A DNA stretch of 64,000 nt from positions 12,267,152-12,331,151 of the forward strand of contig CM026425.1 of the NCBI GenBank assembly GCA_014871385.1. The letters are read 5' to 3'. The notes beneath the pieces are model-generated. The model saw only the letters and a list, made by a program, of their open reading frames with translations, was not told the origin of the DNA and searched no databases. This document shows, piece after piece, positions 1 to 11,400 of the stretch. Source of the DNA: Ceratodon purpureus. Lineage: Eukaryota; Streptophyta; Bryopsida; Pseudoditrichales; Ditrichaceae. Made by a program: the position numbers and the translations under genes. Position 1 is the stretch's first letter; the number at the start of each line of letters is the position of its first letter.

Positions 1-92
1 AAGGAAATTCTAGAGCGTACACAACAAATTTCAACTACACCCAAATCATAGTATAATCTAGATTATTTTATAATGTAGATGTTGCGACAGAT

Positions 93-102
93 AGATGCAC
101 TT
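93..102. repeat. Candidate terminal inverted repeat of the outer DNA transposon (left)
   Basis: The 10-mer agatgcactt here is matched exactly, in inverted orientation, by aagtgcatct at 17419-17428. The pair brackets the split transposase gene at plausible distances. The match does not extend inwards and no clear target duplication flanks it, so a chance match is quite possible. Confidence 0.25.
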
Positions 103-229
103 GTTGTGAACTTAAGTTAAATACTCCTTTATATTTGGCCCCCAATGTGACCCCATGCCGTCAACCACCAGTACCACCTTGAAGTATTTCTTCTTAGCTT
201 TCCACCAACCCTAAATTCATCTTTCTACA

Positions 230-1352
230 ATGTCTCTATCCTTAGTTAGGCGTAAATCAAGCCCACTAACTTCAAACGAATGCGTCATGGTCATGCACGT
301 TCATGCCCACCTTATCAGTGTTGGATCTTTAGCCACTAAGCGGAGGAAGCTCATAGCCCGCAAGTGCCTTGCAAGGCTTACTGACGTGGAGGAGAAGGTG
401 GCACAGGAGGCCATTCGGCTCTACAATGCTCGAGAATCGCTAATTGAAAAAGTTGTTGGTCAGCCGACACATCATTGAGTCAGAGATGGCTTGCCAAATT
501 CAAGAGCTTGTACTCAAGGGAAACAAGGATGGCGTGCACGTCCACTCTAGCATCTCCGTGTTGAATCAACCATAACATATACTGCTCTAAACACTCATAC
601 GCTACAGTGGTACTTGAAGGCGCTTGGCTTCGACTACGTTAAGGACAACCGGCGCGATATTCTGCATGACCCTAAGGCCAATATCGACTTCAAAAACGTT
701 GACCTCAAGACTCGTCTTGCCAACTAGAACGCCAAGGAAATCCTAATCGTTCCTAAGGTATTTCTTCATGAGTCCTACTATCGCCTCAACCATTAAACGC
801 CACTCACATAGGTTCCAACAAAAGGCGTTGTCAACAAACGCGGCCACAAGCCTATGCTAGTCATTTTTGGCGCATTTGTTGTCTTTCGACAAGACAACAA
901 GTTTGAAACCAATATTGTTCACAAAAACATTTTGATATAGCCCGTTAAAGGCAAGCAACGAGGAATTGTTGTTTGTAGCTGCGCAACACTAGAGAATTAT
1001 TGTTCAAGGTTGTTCTGGAATCAGGCATTGCACCCGACTTCCACAACTATCACGGCAACTTCACAACAGAGCTTTTTAAGAAGCTACTTGAGAAGCTTTG
1101 CAAGATGCTCTCCATAGACTATGGTGGGTGCCAAATCTATATGGATGGCGTCTGATACGACATTTGCAAAGTTGACCCACAACCGCCCTTATCAACACGC
1201 ATCGCTGACATCCATGCATGGCTAGAGAGGAAGGGTGTCACCAGGCTTGTATAGGAGAATGAACGGCCAATGACAAAGTTGCAACTTCTTCAGTTTGTGA
1301 AGGACTTGGAAATTCCTCTCGACTTTGCGTTATATGAAATCGCTGCGCAACA
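230..1352 (+). pseudogene. DDE transposase pseudogene, 5' part, interrupted by the copia element
   Basis: I read this as a decayed transposase of the IS630/Tc1/mariner-like DDE group, broken by several stops and frame changes. In forward frames it has a helical N-terminal stretch (230-475), a segment with KALGFDY near 615, the motif VFLHESYYRLNH near 758-793 followed by KGVVNKRGHKPMLVIFGA, then DFHNYHGNF and IYMDG near 1037-1150. These look like the conserved blocks around the first two catalytic acidic residues. The frame runs to EIAAQ and is cut inside the next codon at 1352 by the copia LTR. It resumes at 16894 with the rest of that codon, giving QHGH, the block normally placed before the third catalytic residue. 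Family assignment rests on motif order seen by eye. The gene is clearly dead. Confidence 0.7.
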
Positions 1353-1547
1353 TGTTGGAGTATGACGCACATCGCTCCTGCTCAATTCATCTCGGACAGA
1401 TACATTCATCTGTAGAGATTACGTAGATAAGGTGTTAACCCTGACCACACACCGTTTAGAGATTAGCGGGAACTTTGTAGATAAAAGACTCAACATGATA
1501 CATTGTAGATCATCATTTTATGTAATGAAAAACTATTAGAAAGAACA
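1353..1547 (+). repeat. Copia 5' LTR
   Basis: This 195-bp repeat starts tgttggagtatgacg and ends agaaca, directly before the primer-binding site. Its partner is 16699-16893. It inserted inside a transposase codon. Confidence 0.95.
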
Positions 1548-1559
1548 TGGTATCAAAGC
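1548..1559 (+). promoter_or_regulatory. Copia primer-binding site (initiator tRNA-Met type)
   Basis: The sequence tggtatcaaagc follows the 5' LTR with no gap. It resembles the TGGTATCAGAGC site complementary to the 3' end of plant initiator tRNA-Met, the usual primer of plant copia elements. One base differs from that consensus. Confidence 0.85.
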
Positions 1560-1624
1560 GATCCTGTAGCTAGTGGAGATACAGTCGTGTCAGTGTAGTA
1601 GATAGGAACAGTAGGAGAGAGGCG

Positions 1625-2583
1625 GTGACGAGTAAGTCATCATGGCAAAGCCCAAGAACATCTCTATTGGAGAAGCTAACAAGCTTGAGGGAGTTTCAAA
1701 CTATCATGTCTGGAGTCTTAGGATGTGGGCTCTATTTAGAAGAGAGATCGAGGCTATGGGAAATTACCTCAAACAGAATTGATTCGGCTACATTTCCAGC
1801 AATAGTTGGTGGTGTCAATGTAGTTGGACAACATGCACTTGACGAGATGAAGGCAAGGGCGATGTCTGCACTAATAGCCTCTGTAAAGGACGACATTGTA
1901 GACATGATAGCTGAACATTTAGATCCGTTTGATGCGTGGAACACAATAAGAGATACATATTAGTCACAGGATGCATCAAACTTACTCATGTACCACGGTC
2001 AGTTAAATGTAATTAGAATGTCTGAGGGATGAGTAATGGAAGAGTATCTCAGGTGAGTAAGGGAACTCAAGAACAAGTTAGCAACGTTAGGAGATCTAGT
2101 ACCTGATAGAACAGTAGTTCAGATAGTGCTGAACGGACTCCTTTGCAGCAATGAGTTTGTAATACCGAGTCTTACGGATGCACTAGTGTTCCCAACATTT
2201 GAGATTGTATGCGGGCCAAGTTGATCACTGAGTATCAGAGGCTGCAACATCAAAACAAGCTGTTAGGAGAAGACGACGAAGCACTAGCTGTCATGTTCCG
2301 AAAGAATCTCAACTTTGGAGCAGCAAGAGGACGAGGGAGGGGAGTAGCACCAAGAGGAGACACGGGAGGAAGATCAGACACAATCTACAGAGGAAGAGGA
2401 GGTATTGGTCGAGGACGAGCAATTGCTAACACACAAGATGTGTGCTGGGTGTGTGGCAAATCATGGCACTACAGCAGGGACTGTTGGAACAGAAAAGGCC
2501 AATCATCAACTTCGGCAAATCTAGTTGAAGAACAAAATCTTGAAGATGAAGAGGAGTTAGAAGTAGCATTTACCGAGTTTTAG
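1625..2583 (+). pseudogene. Copia gag (capsid and nucleocapsid), frameshifted
   Basis: Fragments in different frames make up a copia gag. LEGVSNYHVWSLRMWALF (about 1684-1740, a typical start of the UBN2/gag domain) is followed in another frame by a helical stretch to 1960, which ends in a stop. A third stretch runs from 2209 to 2583. The last has arginine/glycine-rich repeats and a CCHC zinc knuckle, CWVCGKSWHYSRDC, near 2441-2482 that would bind the element's RNA. The acidic end (EEQNLEDEEELEVAF) leads into protease. At least three disruptions make it non-functional. Confidence 0.85.
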
Positions 2584-2613
2584 GAGAGTCTTGACACACC
2601 AAGAAGTTGGTAC

Positions 2614-2964
2614 ATGGACTCAAAGGCATCTCGCCATGTCACAGGTGAGAAAGCTCACCTTGAGTCTACCACAAGTCCTGTAGCACGTAAGATAGTTACA
2701 AAAGCAGGAGGTGAAAAGTATACTGTTGGGGCTAGTGGGAATGTAAAAGTCCAAACACAGAATGGTGAAATAAAAATGACAAATGTTCTCTATGTACCAT
2801 CTCTAAAGAGAAACCTTGTATTAGTGGGCTCCTTGGCCGATCAGAGTCATGTAGTAATGTTTACAAACAAGAGTTGTATTATACTTGATAATCTGAAAAA
2901 TAGGAAAGTGATAGAAAAAGGAATTAGAAACAAAACCAACGGCTTGTATCACCTCGGTCAAAAC
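2614..2964 (+). pseudogene. Copia protease, with active-site change, cut by the hAT-like insertion
   Basis: The WYMDS.ASRHVTG block matches the aspartic protease that follows gag in copia polyproteins. The expected Asp-Ser-Gly is Asp-Ser-Lys here, so the active site looks lost. Downstream NVLYVPSLKRNLVLVGSL and TNGLYHLGQ are the usual end of protease and the spacer before the pre-integrase region. At 2965 the frame is broken by the hAT-like element. It continues at 12838 with PIIEANHVASENEIKL and then the HRRYGHLH pre-integrase motif, in the same frame when the insertion and one copy of its 8-bp duplication are removed. Confidence 0.85.
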
Positions 2965-3658
2965 CAGTGTTGCACTGATATGCTATAAAGTGCATAAGGG
3001 GGGAGGCCGATTTTTAATAAAATCTTGGAAATATAGAACATCGAGATACTGTTATGCAGAGGTCTTGTATTTCTAGAGTATGGTACATGTATGTGGTCCA
3101 ATTGGATTCTTAAATTGTAGAATATGTGTATGTAATATCAATTTTAAATCACATACCAAGCCTACCCAGTGCATGGGTTTGATATGTCACCAAATCATTT
3201 TTAAAACAGTAATTTGCATCATCACAATAACCTACCCTCACAGACTCCCCACATTCAAAACTCCAACTCTACCACACTCCTAGGTACCAACGGACAACTT
3301 CCATAGTGAACAACGGATTTTTAAAACAGTTTAGAACAATTCATTCATGAACCTGATTGGCATAGACTACTGCCTTCAACATCAGTTTAATTCAACAAAG
3401 TTTAATTTGTAAAGCTAAACCTCATGTTCTTGAAGCACTGATAATCCTTAAAGCCCAAACTCCAGTTACTCCACTATCCCATTTTGGTGTACATAACTCA
3501 AACCAGTACATCGACAAGGACATGCTTAATGACCCACATACGTGCATGTTTAAGGGTTTGAAATGTGATGATTTACGAGGGTACAGGTCTGCTACCAGGT
3601 ATCACATATATGACTGTTCCAATCCAGTGCCCAGGTATGAATATGATATGTATGTTTT

Positions 3659-4334
3659 TGTTAGCCCGGGTATAACATGGAGATGCCTAGAAGACACGGA
3701 GGTGGGTAAGGGGGTAGTGAGTTAGAGAGTGAGGCACATATACAGGAGGGACTAGTCGTGAGTCACGGTTATAGGGTGCAGGCTGTCCCAACGGACTGAC
3801 TTGGGTGGTTGGCCAGAAATGACTACCGTGGGAAGTCCAAGGAAACGGGGCAGCGAGGCAGGGAGAGGGGGAGCTGATGGACGTATGGGCTTCCAATAAG
3901 GGGGAAACCCCTGACTACTTATTCATGGAACCCCAAGGAGACCCTAGTACAGGCGCAGCAGAAAGTGACAAGAAAGAATTACACAGACTAGATCAACCAG
4001 ATGGGTTAGGGTTAAGGGAACAGCACATACAAGGCACACCAAGCATATATATGAGAAGACAAAGGGAGTGAAGGTGAGCAAGCCGAGTATAGCAAAGGGT
4101 AGAGGGTCTGATAGATTGGCAGTGCCAAGAATTCCAAGAGTTCCTGGTCTCCTGATACAAAAGTGGCGGCCCAGCCGCGAGACAGAGACTCGACTCTACT
4201 AAGGCAAAATGAAGAGTATGTGTTCCTACCAAGCTACCCTGCTTATACTTGCTATTTTCCTAGTTTCTCTGCCCTAACTGATAGTTCGCACCGTTCGTGG
4301 CTCTCCTGGCTTCCATGGGTCGGGCCAGGTAACA
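3659..4334 (-). repeat. Gypsy 3' LTR (minus-strand element)
   Basis: This 676-bp repeat starts tgttagcccggg and ends taaca on the plus strand. It is almost identical to 12064-12739. Short ORFs within it on both strands are not genes; they recur in the other LTR. Confidence 0.96.
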
Positions 4335-4348
4335 TTTTGCCCTCCCTC
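4335..4348 (-). promoter_or_regulatory. Gypsy polypurine tract
   Basis: On the minus strand this reads gagggagggcaaaa directly before the 3' LTR, where plus-strand DNA synthesis would be primed. Confidence 0.75.
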
Positions 4349-4377
4349 GGAGAGTGCAATCCGTCCCGGGTTGCAGG

Positions 4378-4770
4378 TCAGCCACGCGTGCGTCTGTGGG
4401 CGGGTCTTCGATCTGGGCGGGTTTCCTCACGGGGAAGCTGGGTGCGACGACGGGGAGGAGCCTGGTTCCCATAGATGGCAGCTATGGCTGCACCAACACC
4501 TCTGTGGATTAGATTGTGTTTGGATCTTGAGGTCACTGCATGCTGGAATACATCATAGACAGTTTTTCCTAAGATCCTATTGCAAGCAGGGCATTGTACG
4601 TGGTCAGCCTCGGGATTGCTATAGAGAGCAATCAGGTCAGGGTGGGCGGAAAAGTAGCGCTTCACTTCTTCAATCGCGGTGTCCAATTCCTCCTCGGCCT
4701 CTTCATCATCGCTGGCCTGCACTTCAAGTCCAAATTCCTCTTCTATCTTTTTTAAAGCATCCTTATGTGA
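4378..4770 (-). CDS. Zinc-finger C-terminal piece of gypsy ORF2, after an in-frame stop
   Basis: This frame continues ORF2 beyond its TAA at 4771-4773 with no shift: SHKDALKKIEEEFGLEVQ leads into an acidic helix. It then has CPACN, followed about 15 residues on by FQHA and, after nine more residues, NLIHRGVGAAIAAIYG. The C-x2-C ... H ... H spacing and flanking residues resemble the zf-XS zinc finger of SGS3/FDM proteins, which act with double-stranded RNA in RNA silencing. The tail is arginine-rich and ends near the polypurine tract. I infer that the stop is a recent mutation and that the intact ORF2 protein ended with this finger. It could also be made by readthrough, or be an unrelated C2H2-like finger. 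Confidence 0.55.
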   Translation of the reverse strand, partial: SHKDALKKIEEEFGLEVQASDDEEAEEELDTAIEEVKRYFSAHPDLIALYSNPEADHVQCPACNRILGKTVYDVFQHAVTSRSKHNLIHRGVGAAIAAIYGNQAPPRRRTQLPREETRPDRRPAHRRTRG

Positions 4771-7700
4771 TTAAAAAGTTTTAGGTCGCGGAAATACCAT
4801 GGGGTTGACAGGGCCTTGGGCAGCTTGGGCTGATGGTTGCAGGTGAGGCGAAGGCTGAGGCGTGTCCTCGGGGTCATCGAAATTCTCCGGGATATCGACA
4901 TGCTCAGCTTGCTCATGGATGTCGGGGATGGTCAAGCTAGGAGGCCGTGGATCCTCTTGGGCTGCTCTGGCCGGACTGATCGGGGCATGCTCCTCCTCTG
5001 GTGCCATGAGCGGGGACAGTGCTTCCATTGCTATGTCTTCCAGATCCACGGAGTCCCAGTCGTGCTCGGACTGCTCCATCTCCAAGGTCGAAAGTGCATT
5101 GTCGATGCAATAGTCGAAAAATTCTTGCGGGGGGTCTTCTAGCTGCGACACATGCTCTCTCAGCCACTGATGAGCGTGGGTGGCGATTACCTTGGCAGCT
5201 CGGTGTATCCAGCCCATCTTGTTGGCCTCAAAGTCTTGGATGGCGTGCTCATCCTCGGGCTGCTGTCCCTGAGGTTTAGCAATGTTCCCAGTGCCTTGAA
5301 AGCTCTGGCCTTGCTCCAAGGTGTTGTTGTGGACCGTCAAGGCCTTGCATCGAGCTAGGTATTCCTGGCTCTGCTGTTCTAGCCTCTGAATGCGTTCCCC
5401 TGCTCTGGCTTTCTCCGTAGTCAAGGTATCCACGTGCTCCTGGGTGGCCTTGAGCTCCAACTCCGTATTGGTGACCTGGTTTCGTAGGTTGGTTAGCGTT
5501 TGATTTGTCTCCTCTATCTGTTGTTTGTAGTCTGCGTGCGTTTTCTCCAGGATACGATGTGCTTGTTCACGGGCCCCTTGCACCGCCAAGGTAACCTTAC
5601 GCTTGTATCGTTCCTCCAAATCTCGCTGCTCCGTTCTCATGGTTGCCGTTTCCTGTTCTGCAGCATGGATCCACTGCAACATCTCCCCCACGCAATTTGA
5701 GAGGACCAGTCCCTGGGCGTGGAACTTGGAAGCTTGCGGTCCCCATGTTGTAGCTTGAGTGTCGTCCTTGCCTGGTTCTGAGCTCCGGGGACGTTTGCTG
5801 GGACCGGGAAGTGCAGGGTCCCGGGTCGTAGCTTGGGCGATCTCTCGCTGGACATCCACGAAACTGTCCATCTGTGGCCCCTTGCCATATCGCTGATGGT
5901 ATGCAAGGTAGTGGGCGATGTATGAGCTAAGAAAAGGCCCAATGGGGCTGGAGTACTCGGAATTCGCCCTGTAGCCACGGAGTTGCAGCCGGAAGTTCTC
6001 CTCCACAATCATGCCCCAGTTGATCTTTTCTCCCGCATCGGCCATGAGGAGCAAAGTCAGCTGGTCCGGGGTAATGCTATTGCAATTATTCTGAAAATAC
6101 ACCTGGCTCAACACCCCACGCATCCTTGAGAACCAGGGGTCCTTCAACTGATCACCCAAGGTAAAGATGTCATACCTTCCTTTCTTCTTGCCTTCTGTCT
6201 GTGGCTGCAGATCGCCCACGCGGGTGGCGAGGTCTGGCTTTGGGTAGACACACCCCGTGGTCCACGCCGTAGCTCCCAAACCATCCCAGCCAAAAAATTT
6301 GTGAAGGTACCTGCTAGAGAATTGGACCAGGACGCCCTCGACTACGCCTGATGGATATGCCTCGGTCTCGCTGCGGGTACACATGGACTCCACGAACTCC
6401 TTGCAATGCTTGATATTCACTTTCGCCTCCAGCAATGTCCAGTATCGTCCCAGTCCTGCGTTAGTATGCCAAATCAAATCGGGTCTGCGTTTCCACTCCA
6501 TGACCATCCGCGGGACATAGAAGGGCGGGGATACTTTCCTACTCTCCATGCTATCTAACTGTGCGTGTGGTGGAATGTGCAGAGGGGAGCGCGGAGCGCA
6601 CGGCTCAATGAAGCGAGAATGACCAAGGCAGCAAGGGTGAGCAGCATGTGCTGAAGGTGGGAGGAAAGGAGATACTGGGTGGGAGGGAAGAGGGGGAACC
6701 CATGGTGCCCTTGGCTGCGGGAAATGTGACTGTGGCGGCTTAGATGGGACAGCAGTGGATTTCCATGGAGTGCCAAGGGGAGACGATGGGCAGTCTAGGA
6801 GGTGGATGGCTGGGGGCGCGGATGGTGGCGGCTGGAGCCTCATGATGCGGAGGCTAGCCGGTGGCGAGTCTGTCCCATCGATGGGATGCCTTGGGTAGTT
6901 GATGGGAACTTCCATGCTGACCTGGATGAGGCTTATATGGAGCACCAGGGTTTCCATGGTTTCTATGGGGTTGACCGTGGATGGGTTTTCCAGGGTGTCG
7001 GTGTTGGCCTGGGCCTCAGTAGTCAAGGCTTCATAAATCTCGCCTAGGCTAAGGGCAGGGGCAGGGTTCAAATTATCTGTATGATAATGCTTTAATTTGG
7101 TGGAATTTACTATGGTTGCGTGATTGTCATAGTTGTCATTATTTACCAAAAGAACTGTATTATTTGGTAACACTAATTGTACCCGGTAAGGCCCGTACCA
7201 CATGGACTCAAACTTTGTTCTTTTTAACTTGGGATCCCGGGGGCACCAGAGAACTCGGTCTCCTTTTTGAAAAATCCTTAATGGTTTAGTGGACTGAAAA
7301 TATCGGGCGCTCAACTCTTGCTTATGGGCAATGTTTTTAACGGCAAAGGCCCTAACCTCTTCCAACAGATGAATATCATGGATGCGTGCTGCTAAAACTC
7401 TATGGGGAGCATAATCCTTGGGCTGCAGGGTTTGAAAAGTGGGGGCTATGTACTCTGTCGGTAATAAAGGTTGGGTGCCATAGACCATTTCGAATGGGCT
7501 GACCTGGGTTGCTGTTTGTATAGCCACTCTATAAGCCCACAATGCTGCTGGAAGGCAATCACCCCAGTCTGATTGGTTAGCATGGACAAACCTGCGCAAC
7601 ATGTTAATCAGGGTTTTATTGGTGGACTCGGCTTGCCCATTTCCTTGGGGGTAATATACGGTACTAGTTCTATGTTTTATAATATGATTTTCCATGAGAT

Positions 7701-8400
7701 CCTCGATAACCGCATTGACGAAATGGGAGCCTTGGTCGGAAACAATCTCCAAAGGGCAGCCAAAACGAGTAATTATATTCTCGTAAATAAAAGAGGCCGT
7801 GACCATTGCTGTATTCGTTCGTAATGCCTTTGCTTCAACCCATTTAGTTGTGTAATCCGTGGCAACCAGGATATATTTGTAGCCTTGCCGGGTGGCTGGT
7901 TTTATGGGGCCAACAAAATCTAAGCCCCATCGTTGGAAGGGTCCTAACGGAGGGATGGATTTTAAGGGGACACGACCTTGGTACTGAAAGTTAGTCGTGG
8001 AAACCTGGCAGGCATGGCAACGCTTAACATACTCGTGGACATCCTTGTGAAGACTGGGCCACCAGTAGCGAGCTGCTAAAATTTTCTTAATTGTGGTTTC
8101 GGGTCCCTGATGGCCTCCTGCTGGGCCGTCATGGAGGATGGTGATGATATTCTGCTCTTCTCCCGTGGGTACACAAAGGCGAAGTTCCTGGTCTATGCCA
8201 CGGCGGTATAACTGGCCTTGGACCACGGTATAGGGCAGTGTGGTACGTACAAAGCTGACCCTGCGAGTGCCTGTAAGACCGTGTGGTGTGTTTCCTTGGA
8301 TTAAATATCGCATGATATCCTCCCGCCAATCCGTGGGAATGTCACCTTGGAAACTTGCAGCCTGGATGTATGGTTCATTGAACGTATACTTCAAAATCAT
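4771..8400 (-). CDS. Gypsy ORF2: integrase fused to a long coiled-coil extension
   Basis: The ORF is 1209 residues; its 5' end overlaps ORF1 by 26 nt. Residues about 87-130 hold the HHCC zinc-binding domain (HDGPAGGH, then CHACQ). The catalytic core has the DDE triad: Asp in GLDFVGP (about 160), Asp in VSDQGSHF (about 220), Glu in GQAESTN (about 257). The GPY/F module (WYGPYRV) lies near 400. Integrase would insert the cDNA into the host genome. From about 490 the protein departs from ordinary integrases: a proline-rich stretch (about 510-620), a helical domain (about 630-860) that vaguely recalls plant-transposon-associated domains, a coiled coil (about 900-1020), and an acidic C terminus. 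This sits where env-like genes lie in some plant gypsy elements, but I see no signal peptide or membrane segment. The ATG lies in the overlap and may not be the true start. Confidence 0.92.
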   Translation of the reverse strand: MILKYTFNEPYIQAASFQGDIPTDWREDIMRYLIQGNTPHGLTGTRRVSFVRTTLPYTVVQGQLYRRGIDQELRLCVPTGEEQNIITILHDGPAGGHQGPETTIKKILAARYWWPSLHKDVHEYVKRCHACQVSTTNFQYQGRVPLKSIPPLGPFQRWGLDFVGPIKPATRQGYKYILVATDYTTKWVEAKALRTNTAMVTASFIYENIITRFGCPLEIVSDQGSHFVNAVIEDLMENHIIKHRTSTVYYPQGNGQAESTNKTLINMLRRFVHANQSDWGDCLPAALWAYRVAIQTATQVSPFEMVYGTQPLLPTEYIAPTFQTLQPKDYAPHRVLAARIHDIHLLEEVRAFAVKNIAHKQELSARYFQSTKPLRIFQKGDRVLWCPRDPKLKRTKFESMWYGPYRVQLVLPNNTVLLVNNDNYDNHATIVNSTKLKHYHTDNLNPAPALSLGEIYEALTTEAQANTDTLENPSTVNPIETMETLVLHISLIQVSMEVPINYPRHPIDGTDSPPASLRIMRLQPPPSAPPAIHLLDCPSSPLGTPWKSTAVPSKPPQSHFPQPRAPWVPPLPSHPVSPFLPPSAHAAHPCCLGHSRFIEPCAPRSPLHIPPHAQLDSMESRKVSPPFYVPRMVMEWKRRPDLIWHTNAGLGRYWTLLEAKVNIKHCKEFVESMCTRSETEAYPSGVVEGVLVQFSSRYLHKFFGWDGLGATAWTTGCVYPKPDLATRVGDLQPQTEGKKKGRYDIFTLGDQLKDPWFSRMRGVLSQVYFQNNCNSITPDQLTLLLMADAGEKINWGMIVEENFRLQLRGYRANSEYSSPIGPFLSSYIAHYLAYHQRYGKGPQMDSFVDVQREIAQATTRDPALPGPSKRPRSSEPGKDDTQATTWGPQASKFHAQGLVLSNCVGEMLQWIHAAEQETATMRTEQRDLEERYKRKVTLAVQGAREQAHRILEKTHADYKQQIEETNQTLTNLRNQVTNTELELKATQEHVDTLTTEKARAGERIQRLEQQSQEYLARCKALTVHNNTLEQGQSFQGTGNIAKPQGQQPEDEHAIQDFEANKMGWIHRAAKVIATHAHQWLREHVSQLEDPPQEFFDYCIDNALSTLEMEQSEHDWDSVDLEDIAMEALSPLMAPEEEHAPISPARAAQEDPRPPSLTIPDIHEQAEHVDIPENFDDPEDTPQPSPHLQPSAQAAQGPVNPMVFPRPKTF

Positions 8401-11400
8401 ACTCGAGAAGGATCATTATCCACCTGGCTACCCGGCCAGTAACCAAGGGCTGGTTTACGAGGTATGACAAACTATGATGGTCTACCATGAAACGGAATTT
8501 ATTTCCTAATAAGTAGTGCCTAAATTTTTTAACTGCATAGATCATGGCTAAGGCTTCTCTTTCAGTCGTGGAATAATTTCTTTCCGCTTGATTCAATAGA
8601 CGACTGGCATAGGCCACGGGTTGATCATATTTCCCGGTAATGTTCTGAGCCAACATGACACCTACGGCGATGTTTGAGGCATCGGTATGAACATGGAATG
8701 GCTTGGTCCAGTCAGGGGCGATTAATATTGGAGCATTAGAATATGCGAGCTTGATTTTTTCCAGGGCAGCTTGTGCTTCGGGGGTCCAGTCCTGCGGATA
8801 CTTGTACTTAGCATGGTTGAGTGCTGTAATTAGGGCAGTGATATGGGCAAGCTTTTCTATGTAGATCCTGTTAAATTGTGATAGTCCTAGGAGCCTTTGC
8901 ACGCCTTTTTGGTCTGTTGGGGGTGTGATGTCCAAGATATCCTTGATTTTCTCGGGGTCAGGGAGTTTCCCATATTTGCATACGATATATCCAAGAATTA
9001 CACCAGCGAAAAATAAAAACATGCATTTGTCAGCATTTAAGCTTACCCCGTTTGCACGGCATGCCTGGAAAATTTGACGGAGTTGAGCAACATGATCTTT
9101 CATGAGTCCGTATACGGTTCCATCGTCTAAATATATTCGGAAGAATCTTTTCAAATAGGGTCTGAATATTAGTTCCATAACACGTTGGAAAGTCATAGGT
9201 GCATTTTTGGCCCCGAACGGCATTCTTTCAAATTGATAAGGGCCCCATTCGGTAGAGAAGGCAGTTTTGTTTTTATCTTGTTCGGCCATGGCAACTTGAT
9301 AATACCCTGAAAAGCAATCTAAGAATGAGTACATTTCATGGCCGGCGACCTCGTCAATGATCTCTTCCATGTAAGGCAAAGGATAATGATCTTTCTTGGT
9401 TGCAGCATTCAATTTACGGAAGTCTACGCAGATCCGTAATGTTCCGTTTTTCTTGGGGATAATTACCATGGGAGAGAGCCAAGGTGCGGAATCTACAGGT
9501 GATATAAACTTGGCTTTGAGTAATTTATCCAATTCAGTTTTAACCCTTTCTGCATAGTTTGGGTTCATTCTGTATCGTCTTTGTTGCACCGGGGATGCAT
9601 TGGGAACCAAGTCAATAGTATGTTCTGCTAGTGTCCGTGGTATCCCCTTGAGGTCTTCATGTCCCCATGCGAAGATATCTTGATATTCATGAAAGAGTTC
9701 GATAGCTACCCTTTTTACTTGGTCTGGTGCATCAGCATTGATTTTGATATATTTGGGACTGTTCAGGGTTCCCAAGTTTACCAATTCAATTTTATCCTTG
9801 GCACCATGGGTCCAACCTGTGATAACCTCCTTCTGGAGTGTTTTGCTGGCAGGAGAAGCTTGGATTGTCACGGTTTCCTGAAGCTCCTGTGAAAAGTGAG
9901 GAGGTATGTCCATTTTTTCTTGGTCTGCTATCATACTAGCTAGATGAATTTCTGCTAACGGAATGAGGTCTGGGTTGGCCTGGAACACCATGGCTTCCTG
10001 TTTTGGAGATAAACCTTCTACCCAGTTTGTTCCTGCCTTGTGGCGAATCTGGTTTGCTCTAGCTCGAGTAATACAACTATCCACGGGAATAATAACTGTT
10101 TTGCCTTGCCTTTGAATACGTATCTGATTCCTAGACCAATCGTGTACTGCATTCATATCTCTTAACCAGGGTCGCCCAAGGATAACCGGGAAGTTACTGC
10201 TATCCGGCATATCAATGATTACAAAGGTAGCAGGTGTGGAAACCCCATGAGTAGTAATGGCTACGGTTGATAGTATGCCTAGAGGTGTAACAGGGGCATC
10301 ATTGGCCATGCGCAGTATAAATTGGGCAATTTTGGGTGAGGGCAGGCCCAGGTGTTTTCTTAGATGATTACTCATCACATTGACTCCCGACCCCCCATCT
10401 ACCAAAACATTTGTAAGTTCATGGTCCCCAAGTTGTAGATGGATAACTGCAGCATCAGGGTCGAGCGTGGTTGCATTTACTTCAATGACTTCTGGATCAT
10501 TTGTTTCTGCAGGCGTAGCTGCTTGCTGCAAGTATTTTTGTAGTTCTGGACTTAATTTAATTAACTTGGAAAGCGTGATTGTGACGTTCGTGTCGTCCAG
10601 GATTTTTTGCATGTAGGAACCTTGGTTCGATGTTTCTAACCCCTCTTGTAAGTCTTTTCGAATCTGGTGAAGTCGTTCCCAGTGATTTTCCGAAAATGGT
10701 TTCCTGGGTTCAACTACATGTTCGTCCGGGGTTGCTTTGGACCGGGTGGTCACAACCGCGGTGCTAATAGTGGATACATTAGTTTCAGCTCCATGTACCT
10801 CGGTGAGTGTAACGCCCCCACGCCTTGGTGCCCCTGGTGTTTTTTGGTTGTCCATGGTTCCTGGATTTTCTGCAGGTGTACGATACTGAGCCCATCTTTG
10901 TCGCAGCTGAGGGCATTGGCCCCTCCTATGATGTAGAGAACCACATTCCCAACAAGCATCATTTCGCCCAGGTTGAAAAGCATCCACGTTAATCTCCTCG
11001 GGGTACATGGCTGCCGTGGTTGATCGGGGACGGCGAGTATCTTCTGGCCGGGAGGAGTTCCCAGCATACCAGCAACGGCCCCCATGTATTTTTCCACAAC
11101 TGGAACAGGGTGCGAGAGGTGGTCGATTTTCCGTTCTTAGGCTGGGTAATGGTAGTAGGGGAGCCTGTGTTTTGTTTAAAGCCCCTAGCTCTCGGCTAAT
11201 ATCGTTGGCGGCGGTTAGTATATCCTGCAAAGTCTTGACCCCACGGATCACGATTCCTTGTTGGATCCATGGTAATAATCCCTTTTTAAACCATTCACAG
11301 AGGTAGTCTTCCTCAGGACGTTGGTCTAATTTGTCGGCCAACTGTTTGAATCTATCATAGAATTTATCCACGAGTTCATTTTTCTCCTGCGTAATACTGC

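Noticed and set aside
3687..4784. Several ORFs in the gypsy LTR, mirrored at 12282-12888
   Set aside because: They recur in both LTRs, overlap on opposite strands and match no protein. Only the minus-strand zinc-finger frame beside the LTR is kept.
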